Assembly (NCBI RefSeq): GCF_024105635.1
Contig: NZ_WYDQ01000001.1
Location: 2,418,001-2,482,000, forward strand
Reading direction: 5' to 3'
Length of the DNA: 64,000 nt
Source of the DNA: Oceanicola sp. 502str15
Lineage (GTDB): Bacteria > Pseudomonadota > Alphaproteobacteria > Rhodobacterales > Rhodobacteraceae
Shown: positions 53,798 through 62,371 of the stretch, in pieces
Position numbering within the stretch: the stretch's first letter is position 1
How the letters are laid out: each line of letters opens with the position of its first letter
Position numbers and translations under genes: made by a program
The notes under the pieces: generated by a model
Databases searched by the model: none
Told to the model about the DNA's origin: nothing
Seen by the model: only the letters and a program-made list of their open reading frames with translations

Positions 53798-55027
53798 ATG
53801 TGGAAAGCGATGATCGACAGGCTGCTGCGGGGCATGATCGCGGACGGGCTGCTGGTGCTGAAGTGGCCCGACGGGAGCACAAGCCGATACGGGCCGGGGG
53901 GAGAGATCGAGGTTAAGGGGCATCTGAAGGACGAGAGCATTCTGCGCGACATCGCGCTGCGCCCGCAGCTGGCCATCGGCGAGGGCTACATGGATGGCCG
54001 CCTGGTGCTGGAAAATGACGATTGCTACGGCTTCCTCGCGCTGATGGTGCGCAACCTGCACCGGGGCACCATGCCGCCGTGGTTTCGCGCCGCCGACAGC
54101 CTGCGCATCGCCACGCGGGCGCTTGCCACGCGCAACGGCGTGGCCCGCTCGGGGCGCAACGTGCGCCATCACTACGACATTTCCGACGATCTCTATGCCC
54201 GGATGCTGGGCGAGGACATGCAGTATTCCTGCGCCTACTTCGCCCGCCCCGGCCTGTCGCTGGAGCAGGCGCAGGCGGCCAAGAAGGCGCATATCGCCGG
54301 CAAGCTGCTGCTCGAACCGGGCATGCGGGTGCTCGACATCGGCTGCGGCTGGGGCGGCATGGCCATGACGCTGGTGCGGGATTACGGCGCGCGGGTCGTG
54401 GGGGTAACGCTGTCGGAAAACCAGCTCGCAACGGCGCGGGCCCGGGCCGAGAAGGCGGGGCTGGCCGGGCAGGTCGAGTTCCGGCTGATGGATTATCGCA
54501 AGCTCGACGAGCGGTTCGACCGGGTGGTGTCGGTGGGGATGCTGGAGCACGTGGGGCTGCCGCAGTTCCCGACCTACTTCCAGCGGGTCCACGACCTGCT
54601 GGCGCCCGGCGGCGTGGCGCTGATCCACGCCATCGGCAACCTCGCCAAGCCCCATGCCACCTCGCCCTGGTTGGCGAAATACATCTTTCCCGGCGGCTAT
54701 ATCCCGGCGCAATCCGAGCTGGCGCCCGCGATCGAGAAGGCGCGCCTGGCCACCACCGACCTCGAGGTCTGGCGCGGCCATTACGGCCCCACGCTGCACG
54801 CCTGGCGCGACCGTTTCGAAGCCTCGCTCGACTGGGTGCGCACCCAGTATGACGAGCGGTTCATCCGGATGTGGCGGTTCTACCTCTGCGCCTGCGAAGC
54901 GGCCTTCGAGGAAGGCCCGCAGGCGGTGTTTCACTACCAGCTCGCCCGCGACCAATATGCCGTGCCGGTGACGCGAGACTACCTCTACAGCGAAGACGCC
55001 GCCCAGATGCTCCACGCAGCGCAATAG
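53798..55027 (+). CDS. cfa: Cyclopropane-fatty-acyl-phospholipid synthase
   Basis: This SAM-dependent methyltransferase of 409 residues transfers a methylene to unsaturated phospholipid acyl chains. The SAM-binding segment is VLDIGCGWGGMAMTLVRDYG. NVRHHYDISDDLYARMLGEDMQYSCAYF, GVTLSENQLATARARAEKAG, ISVGMLEHVGLPQFPTYF-like (VVSVGMLEHVGLPQFPTYF) and ATSPWLAKYIFPGGYIP match CFA synthase. The C-terminal helix region FYLCACEAAF is typical. The gene is monocistronic and divergent from aspS. Confidence 0.93.
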   Translation: MWKAMIDRLLRGMIADGLLVLKWPDGSTSRYGPGGEIEVKGHLKDESILRDIALRPQLAIGEGYMDGRLVLENDDCYGFLALMVRNLHRGTMPPWFRAADSLRIATRALATRNGVARSGRNVRHHYDISDDLYARMLGEDMQYSCAYFARPGLSLEQAQAAKKAHIAGKLLLEPGMRVLDIGCGWGGMAMTLVRDYGARVVGVTLSENQLATARARAEKAGLAGQVEFRLMDYRKLDERFDRVVSVGMLEHVGLPQFPTYFQRVHDLLAPGGVALIHAIGNLAKPHATSPWLAKYIFPGGYIPAQSELAPAIEKARLATTDLEVWRGHYGPTLHAWRDRFEASLDWVRTQYDERFIRMWRFYLCACEAAFEEGPQAVFHYQLARDQYAVPVTRDYLYSEDAAQMLHAAQ

Positions 55028-55138
55028 GAGGCCCGGCGGCGATTGCGCCGTGGTTCAGGCCCCCCGCCCCACGAGCGCGGAGTTCGGGGCAATGCTGTTT
55101 CCCGGTGTGTCGGGGCGGGCTTTCGTCGAAGCTGCGGC

Positions 55139-57016
55139 TCAAACCCAGTCCCAGGGACGGGTGAAGCTGCCGAGGACCTCGGCCACCTTGGCCTCGTCCG
55201 CCTCGCCGGTTTTCTTCAGCTTGGCTACCAGCCCGCGCTTCTTGTCTTCCACCACCTCGGCCACTTCGGCCCCGGTGCCCTGAAGCGCCTCGTTATAGAC
55301 GCGGGTGATCGCCATGCGCCGCAGGTCGGGCTTGAAGACCTTGCCCACCGCCGTCTTGGGCAGTTCGGGCAGGATTTCCAGATACTTGGGGTAGGCCGCA
55401 CGCTCGTGGATACGCCCATTGGCAAATTTGATCAGCTCGGCCTCGGTGATCGTGGCGCCGGCCACCAGCTCGACATAGGCGCAGGGCAGCTCGCCCGAAT
55501 GCGCGTCGGGCTGGCCGATGGCGCCGGCAAAGGCGACGGCCTCGTGGCCGGCCAGCGCGTCCTCGATCTCGGCCGGGTCGATGTTGTGGCCGCCACGGAT
55601 GATCAGATCCTTGGCGCGGCCGGTGATCCAGAGGTAGCCGTCTTCGTCGATCCGGCCCAGATCGCCGGTGCGCAGGTAGACATCGTGGTGGAAGAGCTTC
55701 CGGTTCTTGTCTTCCTCGGTATAGGTCGAGCCGGGGAACACGCCGGGGGAGGAGACACAGATTTCGCCCACCTCATCGAGCGCGCATTCGCTCGGCCCGT
55801 CCGGCCCGTCACGCAGGATCTTCACCTCGGTATAGGGGAAGGGCAGCCCGACGGAGCCGATCTTCTTTTCGCCCGAGGGCGGGTTGCAGGAGACGAGGCA
55901 GGTGCATTCGGTCAGCCCGTAGCCCTCGACAACCTCGACGCCGGTGGCCTTCTCGAAGCGGTTGAACAGCTCGACCGGCAGCGGCGAGGAGCCGGAGAAG
56001 GCGGTTTTGACGGTGCTGACATCGGCATTCACGGGCCGCTGCATCAGGGCCGAGAGCGCGGTGGGCACGGTGATGATGAAGCTGACCTTCCAGCGCTCGA
56101 TCAGCTTCCAGAAATTGTCGAACACCCCATCGCCACGATAGCCCGCGGGGGTGGGGAAGATCACATGCATGCCGCTCGCGATGGCGGCCATGAAGATCAC
56201 GTGGCAGGCGAAGACGTGGAACAGCGGCAGCGGGCAGATCACGTTGTCCTGCTCGGAGAACAGCAGCTCGTGCCCGATCCAGCCGTTGTAGACCATGCCC
56301 GAGACCTTGTGCTGCGCCACCTTGGGCATCCCGGTGGTGCCGCCGGTGTGGAAATAGGCGGCGACGCGGTCTTCCTTCGGATCGTCGAAGGTGAGGGCAT
56401 CGGCGGGCTGCTTGGCGATTTCGGCGTTGAAATCCAGCACCTTGGCGTGGTGGGTGGTTTCGGTCTTTGGGCGGATGAAGGGGATGATGAATTTCTTCAA
56501 CCCGGTGACGTAGCGCAGCAGGTCGATCTCGAACACATGGGTGACGTTCGGCGCATCCTTCACCGCCTGCGCGGCCTTCTGGGCCACGTCCGACTTGGGA
56601 AAGCTCTTCATCGTCACCAGCACCTTGGCGCCGGTCTGGCGCAGGATGGCGCTGATGTGGTCGGGCTCGAGCAGCGGGTTGATCGGGTTGACGATGCCCG
56701 CCACCGCGCCGCCGAGCAGGGTCACCACGGTTTCGTTGGCGTTGGGCAGCAGGTAGGCCACGGTATCGGTGGGGCCGACGCCGAGGGAGCGGAACAGGTT
56801 GGCGGCCTGGGTCGTCTTGGCGTGCAGCTGGTTCCAGGTGAGGGTTTCGGCATGGGCCGTAGCATCGGAGAAGAGCTGGTAGGATACCGCGTTGCGGGCG
56901 CCGTGCTTGGCCTTGGTGGCCGAGATGAAATCGTAGATCGTCGCGGGCATGCCGCGCTCTTCCCAGGTCATCTGGTTTTCGATCGCGCGCAGATCGGCGG
57001 TGCTCTGAAAGCTCAT
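55139..57016 (-). CDS. Acyl-CoA synthetase (AMP-forming)
   Basis: This protein of 625 residues activates a carboxylic acid to acyl-AMP and then acyl-CoA. Motifs are AAYFHTGGTTGMPKVAQH (P-loop), VEGYGLTECTCLVSCNP, YLRTGDLGRIDEDGYLWITGR, RAKDLIIRGGHNIDPAEIED and, near the C-terminus, the lysine in ELPKTAVGKVFKPDL. It looks like a long-chain or medium-chain acyl-CoA synthetase; the substrate is not deducible. It is monocistronic. Its 5' side holds copies 4 and 5 of the dispersed palindrome. Confidence 0.9.
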   Translation of the reverse strand: MSFQSTADLRAIENQMTWEERGMPATIYDFISATKAKHGARNAVSYQLFSDATAHAETLTWNQLHAKTTQAANLFRSLGVGPTDTVAYLLPNANETVVTLLGGAVAGIVNPINPLLEPDHISAILRQTGAKVLVTMKSFPKSDVAQKAAQAVKDAPNVTHVFEIDLLRYVTGLKKFIIPFIRPKTETTHHAKVLDFNAEIAKQPADALTFDDPKEDRVAAYFHTGGTTGMPKVAQHKVSGMVYNGWIGHELLFSEQDNVICPLPLFHVFACHVIFMAAIASGMHVIFPTPAGYRGDGVFDNFWKLIERWKVSFIITVPTALSALMQRPVNADVSTVKTAFSGSSPLPVELFNRFEKATGVEVVEGYGLTECTCLVSCNPPSGEKKIGSVGLPFPYTEVKILRDGPDGPSECALDEVGEICVSSPGVFPGSTYTEEDKNRKLFHHDVYLRTGDLGRIDEDGYLWITGRAKDLIIRGGHNIDPAEIEDALAGHEAVAFAGAIGQPDAHSGELPCAYVELVAGATITEAELIKFANGRIHERAAYPKYLEILPELPKTAVGKVFKPDLRRMAITRVYNEALQGTGAEVAEVVEDKKRGLVAKLKKTGEADEAKVAEVLGSFTRPWDWV

Positions 57017-57154
57017 GGTCGTCCTCCCCGTGATGGCGGGCCGTTTTCGGCCTCGTCCAGTGCGGCGAGTGTGGGCGAGAGCCGCGCCGGGATCAAGCGC
57101 GATGGGGATGTGACGTGGGGTTGTGGGCGCGGCGCGGGCCGGGTCGGGTCGGGT

Positions 57155-57176
57155 GGCGGGACAAGTCCCGCCCTAC
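57155..57176 (-). repeat. Dispersed 22-base palindromic element, copy 4
   Basis: This is the same 22-base element on the minus strand, identical to the other copies. It is a direct repeat of copy 5 with a period of 58 bases, and it does not touch a gene end. Confidence 0.85.
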
Positions 57177-57212
57177 GATCGCCGCGCGGTATTCGGGATA
57201 CGCCGGCGGCGC

Positions 57213-57234
57213 GGCGGGACAAGTCCCGCCCTAC
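57213..57234 (-). repeat. Dispersed 22-base palindromic element, copy 5
   Basis: This is the same 22-base element on the minus strand. The TAG within its leading GTAG (57233-57231) is the stop codon of the ABC exporter gene. Confidence 0.85.
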
Positions 57235-59024
57235 TCGGCAGCCAGCCCTTCGGTGAACTGCAACCGGGCGAGCCGCGCATAGAGGCCGCCCTGGGCCACG
57301 AGGCTGTCGTGGGTCCCGGTGGCGACGATCTGGCCTTTTTCGAACACGAGGATACGGTCGGCCTTTTTCACCGTGGCAAGGCGGTGGGCGACGATCAGCG
57401 TGGTGCGCTCCTTCGACAGCGCCTCGACCGCCTGCTGCACCAGTTGCTCGCTTTCGGCATCAAGCGCCGAGGTGGCCTCATCGAGCAGCAGCACCGGGGC
57501 ATCGCGCAGGATGGCGCGGGCGATGGCGATGCGCTGTTTCTGCCCGCCCGAGAGCATGGCGCCGCGCTCGCCCACATAGGTTTCGTAGCCTTCGGGCAGC
57601 TCGGTGATGAAATCATGCGCGGCGGCGGCCTTCGCGGCGGCTTCGACCTCGGCGCGGCTCGCGTCGGGGCAGCCGAAGAGGATGTTTTCGGCCACCGTCG
57701 CGGCAAAGATCACCGGGTCCTGCGGCACCAGCGCGAGCTGGCTGCGCAGCGCCTCGCGGGTCACGGCATCGAGCCGGGTGCCATCGAGCGTGATCTCGCC
57801 CGAGGCCGGGTCGTAGAAGCGGAGCAGAAGCTGGAAGATGGTCGACTTGCCCGCGCCGGAGGGGCCGACAAGCGCCACGGTTTCGCCCGGCTGCACATCG
57901 AAGGACACGCCCGAGAGCGCCGCCTCGCCGGGGCGGGTCGGGTAGTGGAACACCACGTCCTGAAAGCCGATCGCCCCCTTGGCGCGGCCCTCCAGCGGCA
58001 GCGGCTCCGCCGGATCGTTCACGCTGTCTTCGGCCAGCAGCAGGTCGATCAGCCGCTCGGTCGCCCCGGCGGCGCGTTGCAACTCGCCCCAGATCTCCGA
58101 GAGCGCGGCCACGGCCCCGGCCATGATGCCGGCGTAGATCACGAATTGCACCAGCTCGCCCGCGCTCATCGCCCCGTCGCGCACATCGCGCGCGCCGATC
58201 CAGAGCACCCCGAGGATGCCGCAGAAGACCACGAAGATGATGATCGCGGTCATGGCCGCGCGCACCGAAATGCGGCTCTTGGCGCTTTCGAAGCTCTTTT
58301 CGGTCACGTCGCCGAATTGGGCGCGCGAGGGGGCCTCGTGGGTGAAGGCCTGCACCGTCTGCACCGCCAGCAGCGCTTCGGAGGCGTTGCCGGAGCAGGC
58401 GGCGATCCAGTCCTGATTTTCGCGGGAGAGGCTGCGCAGGCGGCGGCCAAGCACGAGGATGGGAATGATGACCACGGGGATGATGCCGAGCACCATCAGC
58501 GAGAGCTTGGGCGTGGTGAAGAACATCAGGATCAGCCCGCCGACGAAGAGCAGGATGTTGCGCAGGAACCAGCTGGCCGAGGAGCCGATCACCGAGAGGA
58601 TCAGCGTGGTGTCGGTGGTGATGCGCGAGAGCACCTCGCCGGTCATCAGCTTTTCGTAATAGGCCGGGCTCATGCCGATCATCCGGTCGAAGACCGCGCG
58701 GCGGATGTCGGCCACCACCCGCTCGCCGAGCCGGGTGACGAGCCAGTAGCGCAGCGCCGTGCCGAGCGCGAAGACGGCGGCAATGCCGATGGCGGCGAAA
58801 AAGTAGCGGTCGAGCAGGGCGACATCGTCGGTGGCGAAATTGTCGACCACCCGGCGGGCGGCCAGCGGCAGCACCAGCGACACCCCGGCGGTGAGGATCA
58901 GCGCCCCGAGGGCGGCCACGACCATTAGCTTGTAGGGGGCAAAGAAGGGCGCCAACGCCCGCAGCGCACCGATCCGGCGCGAGCCGGGGCGGTCGTCTGG
59001 GTTGGTCTGGGGCGCGCGTGCCAT
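57231..59024 (-). CDS. ABC exporter, fused permease and ATPase
   Basis: This half-transporter of 597 residues has six membrane helices (about 25-320) followed by an ATPase domain (about 350-597). It contains Walker A (VALVGPSGAGKST), the signature LSGGQKQRIAIARAIL, Walker B (PVLLLDEATSAL) and the H-loop (LIVAHRLATV). Length and organisation match MsbA/BmrA-like exporters of lipids or drugs; the substrate is unknown. The start at 59024 is chosen because the frame upstream is unrelated. Its TAG stop comes from the dispersed palindromic repeat. Confidence 0.9.
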   Translation of the reverse strand: MARAPQTNPDDRPGSRRIGALRALAPFFAPYKLMVVAALGALILTAGVSLVLPLAARRVVDNFATDDVALLDRYFFAAIGIAAVFALGTALRYWLVTRLGERVVADIRRAVFDRMIGMSPAYYEKLMTGEVLSRITTDTTLILSVIGSSASWFLRNILLFVGGLILMFFTTPKLSLMVLGIIPVVIIPILVLGRRLRSLSRENQDWIAACSGNASEALLAVQTVQAFTHEAPSRAQFGDVTEKSFESAKSRISVRAAMTAIIIFVVFCGILGVLWIGARDVRDGAMSAGELVQFVIYAGIMAGAVAALSEIWGELQRAAGATERLIDLLLAEDSVNDPAEPLPLEGRAKGAIGFQDVVFHYPTRPGEAALSGVSFDVQPGETVALVGPSGAGKSTIFQLLLRFYDPASGEITLDGTRLDAVTREALRSQLALVPQDPVIFAATVAENILFGCPDASRAEVEAAAKAAAAHDFITELPEGYETYVGERGAMLSGGQKQRIAIARAILRDAPVLLLDEATSALDAESEQLVQQAVEALSKERTTLIVAHRLATVKKADRILVFEKGQIVATGTHDSLVAQGGLYARLARLQFTEGLAAE

Positions 59025-59187
59025 GGTGCTTGTCTCCTCGCCCGGAGGGCTTAACCGCCGGGCGGGCCTGTCACAAGGGGGCCGGCATGGGCAATGTGAC
59101 GCGCAGGGCCACCAGTTGTGATGTGCATTGCAGGGCCCGGCGCGGTAGACTGCGGCCCGAGGCACATGAGACAGCAGGAGACTGATC

Positions 59188-60039
59188 GTGCGGACAGTGA
59201 GATTGAGCGCCCTCGTGGCGCTGGCAGCCGTATTGCTGACAAGCTGCGGCAACCCCCAGTTGCAGGAGGCCCCCGGCCCCGCCATGCCGCGCATGGCCGA
59301 AGGCGAGAAGGCCACCCAGCTCCACGTGAGCGCCAGCGCCGCGCCGGGGATTCCGCGCAGCTTTGGCGATGTGAAGCCCCATGAGTGGGAGGGCATCAGC
59401 CCGGCGAGCTACGAGGTGCACGGCATCGACGCCTCGCGCTACCAGGGCGAGATCGACTTTGCCGCCGCCCGCCGCTCGGGCATCCGCTTCGCCTGGCTGA
59501 AGGCGACCGAGGGTGGCGACCATCTCGACCCGGGCTTTGCCGTCAACGCCCCCGCCGCCCGCGCCGCCGGCGTGCCCGTGGGGGCCTATCACTTCTATTA
59601 TTTCTGCCGCACTCCCGAGGAGCAGGCGGCCTGGTTCATCGCCAACGTGCCGCGCAGCCCGGGCGACCTGCCGCCAGTGCTCGACATGGAGTGGAACCAC
59701 CTGTCGCGCACCTGCACCCTGCGGCCCGCCCCCGGCGAGGTTCGCGACTCGATCGAGCGCTTCACCGCCATCGTCGGCCGCCACTACGGCACCCGCCCGG
59801 TGATCTACACCACGCCCGATTTCTACGCCGAGAACGATCTGGGCCAGCTCAGGGGCCAGGAATTCTGGCTGCGCGCCGTCACCAAGCACCCGAGCGAGCA
59901 CTATCCCGACGAGCGCTGGAGCTTCTGGCAATACACCGGCACCGGCATCGTGCCCGGCGTCGCCGGCAAGGTCGACCTCAACGCCTTCGGCGGCGGCCAG
60001 AGCGCATGGCAGGGCTGGCTTTCGTCGCGGCGTCAGTAA
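59188..60039 (+). CDS. GH25 lysozyme-family lipoprotein
   Basis: This protein of 283 residues has a lipoprotein signal (ALVALAAVLLTSCGN, lipobox LTSC). The GH25 (muramidase) domain follows with VHGIDASRYQGEIDFAAARRSG, FAWLKATEGGDHLDPGF, VGAYHFYYFCRTPEEQAAWF, PPVLDMEWNHLSR (catalytic-type Asp/Glu) and SFWQYTGTGIVPGVAGKVDLNAF (two adjoining segments). It should cleave peptidoglycan glycan strands and be anchored to a membrane facing the periplasm. The GTG start at 59188 has CAGGAG 7 bases upstream. Confidence 0.88.
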   Translation: MRTVRLSALVALAAVLLTSCGNPQLQEAPGPAMPRMAEGEKATQLHVSASAAPGIPRSFGDVKPHEWEGISPASYEVHGIDASRYQGEIDFAAARRSGIRFAWLKATEGGDHLDPGFAVNAPAARAAGVPVGAYHFYYFCRTPEEQAAWFIANVPRSPGDLPPVLDMEWNHLSRTCTLRPAPGEVRDSIERFTAIVGRHYGTRPVIYTTPDFYAENDLGQLRGQEFWLRAVTKHPSEHYPDERWSFWQYTGTGIVPGVAGKVDLNAFGGGQSAWQGWLSSRRQ

Positions 60040-60049
60040 GAAAGGAGAA

Positions 60050-60123
60050 TGGAGCGGGCGGCGGGAATCGAACCCGCGTCATTAGCTTGGAAGGCTAAGG
60101 TCTTACCACTACACAACGCCCGC
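60050..60123 (-). tRNA. tRNA-Gly (anticodon TCC)
   Basis: The minus strand gives a 74-base cloverleaf with acceptor stem GCGGGCG / CGCCCGC, anticodon arm TTAGC-CTTCCAA-GCTAA (anticodon TCC) and T arm with GGTTCGATTCC. The discriminator T and CCA are encoded at 60053-60050. The D arm (GTGTAGTGGTAAGAC) has imperfect stem pairing. It decodes GGA and probably GGG. Confidence 0.93.
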
Positions 60124-60277
60124 ATTCGAGGCCGTAACTATTTCACCAACGGTTACAGGTCAAGCCGACGCCTTTCGCTTCTTCAGCTTGGTCTTTGCAA
60201 CAGTAGTGACTGCCAAATTCCACGAGCAACCGTGGGCGGCAGGCAAGGCGCCGCCGAGTGCTTGCTAGGGTCAGGGC

Positions 60278-61007
60278 TCATGACCAGTAGGTGACGGTTG
60301 CGGCGAGGGCGATGGCCGAGAGGAACACCTTTGGACTACGGTTGTGGCGGGTTGCGACGCGCCTCCAATCCGTGAGCCAGCCGAACATGATCTCGATCCG
60401 GTTGCGGCGCTTGTCATGTTTGACTGGGGTCTAGCGTTGTGGTCAGCCGGGGATACCGGTGCGTATCCCCTTGTTCTGAAACGAGACCCCAGCAAACATT
60501 TGACCTTTGGCAGACTGCTGAGCAGCGCCCTCGCGCCTATGTAATCACTCACCTGCCCGGCGGTGACGAACAGGTCGGCCGGTCGTCCCTTACTGTCGCA
60601 GACGGCTACTGTCGCAGACGGCGTGAAGTCTGGTGTTCATGCCGCCCTTTCTTTGACCGATCAGGCGACCGCGCCGCCTTTTTTGGCGGCCATACTGGTC
60701 GCCGTTCGGTGGGCCTTCAGCTAGGTCGCGTCGACCATCCGGGTCCTTCGCTCAACGTGTTCGGCAGCCAACCCGGCCAGTACCCGCGGAAGAATGCGCC
60801 TTTCGCTCCAACGCTTCCAACGACTGTAGAGCGTCTTGTGCGGCCCATAGGCTTCGGCGGCATCACGCCACCGCAACCCATTGCGATTGATTAGGATAAT
60901 CCCACCCAACACCCGCCTGCCGTCGACCCGCGGCTTGCCATGCGACTTCGGGAAAAAGGGGAAAGCTTGGCCATCTGCTCGTCGGTCAGCCCGTAAAGGT
61001 CGCTCAT
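60278..61007 (-). pseudogene. IS5/IS427-type transposase pseudogene
   Basis: Transposase similarity runs through several frames. The N-terminal part MSDLYGLTDEQMAKLSPF starts at 61007, then a one-base frameshift lies near 60958. The frame reads LGGIILINRNGLRWRDAAEAYG and RTRMVDAT to an in-frame TAG at 60721-60723. Past that stop it reads LKAHRTATSMAAKKGGRGR and GGMNTRLHAVCD. A 16-base tandem duplication (60591-60622) shifts the frame. After a deletion of part of the RGYDADWF region come FQNKGIRTGIPG with two more stops, and finally KHDKRRNRIEIMFGWLTDW and KVFLSAIALAATVTYWS to the stop at 60278. The element cannot encode an active transposase. Confidence 0.85.
60591..60622. repeat. 16-base perfect tandem duplication inside the dead transposase
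   Basis: TACTGTCGCAGACGGC occurs twice in a row (60591-60606 and 60607-60622). Because 16 is not a multiple of 3, it shifts the transposase frame. It is a recent-looking slippage-type lesion, as the two copies are identical. Confidence 0.9.
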
Positions 61008-61208
61008 GTCACCGCTCAATCCTTCGAGCCGTACATCCCGCAGGGCGACTGATTTCAATGAATCCTGAGCCCAATACGACGAGAAAATCCCGCCGCAGCC
61101 GGATCGGGAGAACGCTATCGCGGGGGCAAGTGGCTGAGGGGACGGGATCGGAGACCAACCTTCTCCGGTTGACGTAAGTTTGTCCGCGGTGGTGCACAGC
61201 GCCGCAAC

Positions 61209-62357
61209 TCAGACCAATCCTCGCGCCCGGAGAGACTCCATGGATTCCTCGTCATACCCGAGAGAGCGTAGCGTTTCCGCGGTGTGTGCGCCCAAGCGAG
61301 GGATGCCGGATTGCAGGCTTGGGCCGTTCTCGGCGAACCGGAATCCGGCTCCGACGATGCTGGCTTCGCGGCCGTCCTCGGCCTCCACCCTGTACAATAG
61401 GCCCCGGGCATCGGCATGACCGGAGGCCGCCACTTCGGGCAGGGTCTGCACCAGTCCGGCCGGAACGCCCACCCCGACCAAATCGGCGACCCAATCGGAG
61501 GCATCGCGTGACGCCAAGCGGTTGCAGACCTCATCGTAGAAGGCGTCGGCATTACGGTTGCGGGCGTCTTCACTCTCGAAACGTGGATCAGCGAGCATGT
61601 CGGTGCCGCCAATAGTACTGAGAAAGGCCGTGACCCATTTTTCCCAGTTGAGCGACACGAAGAAGCTGCGGTCGCGCGCGCGGAAGCGGGCCGAGCCGGC
61701 GCGGCGGGTCTTCGAGACCGGCATATCACCGGCCAGAAGGTCGGTGACGGAGGAAGCATTCAGCACCCAACCCGCATCAAGCATGCTCACGTCGATCCGC
61801 TGGCCCGCACCGGTTTTCTCGCGTTGAAGGAGCGCGGCGAGGATGGAGGAGAACCCCATGTAGGCGGCGAAGGGATCGAGGATCGACAGGCCCAGCCGCA
61901 TCGGATCGCCCTCCGGGTCGACGTAGAGATCGGTAATGCCCGACACCGCCTGAACCGACCACTCGATGGCCGGGTAGTCGCGCCAGGCTCCGTCCTGCCC
62001 GTAGCCCGAGACCGAGCAGAAGATCGCCCGAGGGTTCAGCGCGCGGACCTTCTCCCAGGTCACGCCCAGCTTGGCCGCGACGCCGGGGCGGTAGTTTTCC
62101 ACCACCACATCGGCGCCTTCGATCAGCCGGAACAGGATCTCGCGGCCCTCCTCCGACTTCAGGTTGAGGGTCATCGAGCGCTTTCCAGCGTTGGCCCCGG
62201 CAAAGGTCAGGGGCCGCCAGCGCCGGAACTCGTCGCCCTTTTCGGGCGGTTCGATCTTGAGCACTTCGGCTCCGAGCAGCCCGAGGTGATAGGTTGCAAA
62301 GGCACCGGCCATTGCGTGGGTGAGGTCAACGACCTTGAGTCCTTCGAGAGCTTGCAT
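61209..62357 (-). CDS. CaiB/BaiF-family CoA-transferase (second copy)
   Basis: This class III CoA-transferase-like protein has 382 residues. It shows LKVVDLTHAMAGAFATYHLGLLGA, VLKIEPPEKGDEFRRWRPL, FCSVSGYGQDGAWRDYP and FVSLNWEKWVTAFL. At the position of the usual catalytic Asp (Asp142 in the copy at 28349), it has Glu132 in AIEWSVQAVSGITDLYVDPEG. This may mean changed chemistry or simply a subfamily trait. It lies 14 bases after the TRAP permease gene on the same strand and is probably in its operon, so its substrate may be the acid imported by TRAP. Confidence 0.87.
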   Translation of the reverse strand: MQALEGLKVVDLTHAMAGAFATYHLGLLGAEVLKIEPPEKGDEFRRWRPLTFAGANAGKRSMTLNLKSEEGREILFRLIEGADVVVENYRPGVAAKLGVTWEKVRALNPRAIFCSVSGYGQDGAWRDYPAIEWSVQAVSGITDLYVDPEGDPMRLGLSILDPFAAYMGFSSILAALLQREKTGAGQRIDVSMLDAGWVLNASSVTDLLAGDMPVSKTRRAGSARFRARDRSFFVSLNWEKWVTAFLSTIGGTDMLADPRFESEDARNRNADAFYDEVCNRLASRDASDWVADLVGVGVPAGLVQTLPEVAASGHADARGLLYRVEAEDGREASIVGAGFRFAENGPSLQSGIPRLGAHTAETLRSLGYDEESMESLRARGLV

Positions 62358-62371
62358 CTGGGTCTCCGGGA

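Larger units (their letters stand above)
60268..61072 (-). mobile_element. Decayed IS5-family insertion sequence (about 0.8 kb)
   Basis: The ends match imperfectly as inverted repeats: GGGTCAGGGCTCATGA at 60268-60283 and, on the other strand, GGGCTCAGGATTCATTGA at 61072-61055. The enclosed 805 bases hold a broken transposase of IS5/IS427 type. No clear target-site duplication is visible (CTA before the left end, AAT after the right end). Confidence 0.72.

Noticed and set aside
55043..57256. Long plus-strand open frame (737 residues) opposite the acyl-CoA synthetase
   Set aside because: It is antisense to a clear AMP-forming synthetase, has no recognisable domain, and is rich in His, Gly and Asp as expected from the reverse complement.
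60050..61072. Integrative element inserted at tRNA-Gly
   Set aside because: No integrase or duplicated tRNA end is seen. The insertion sequence lies on the 5' side of the tRNA, not the 3' side used by tyrosine integrases.
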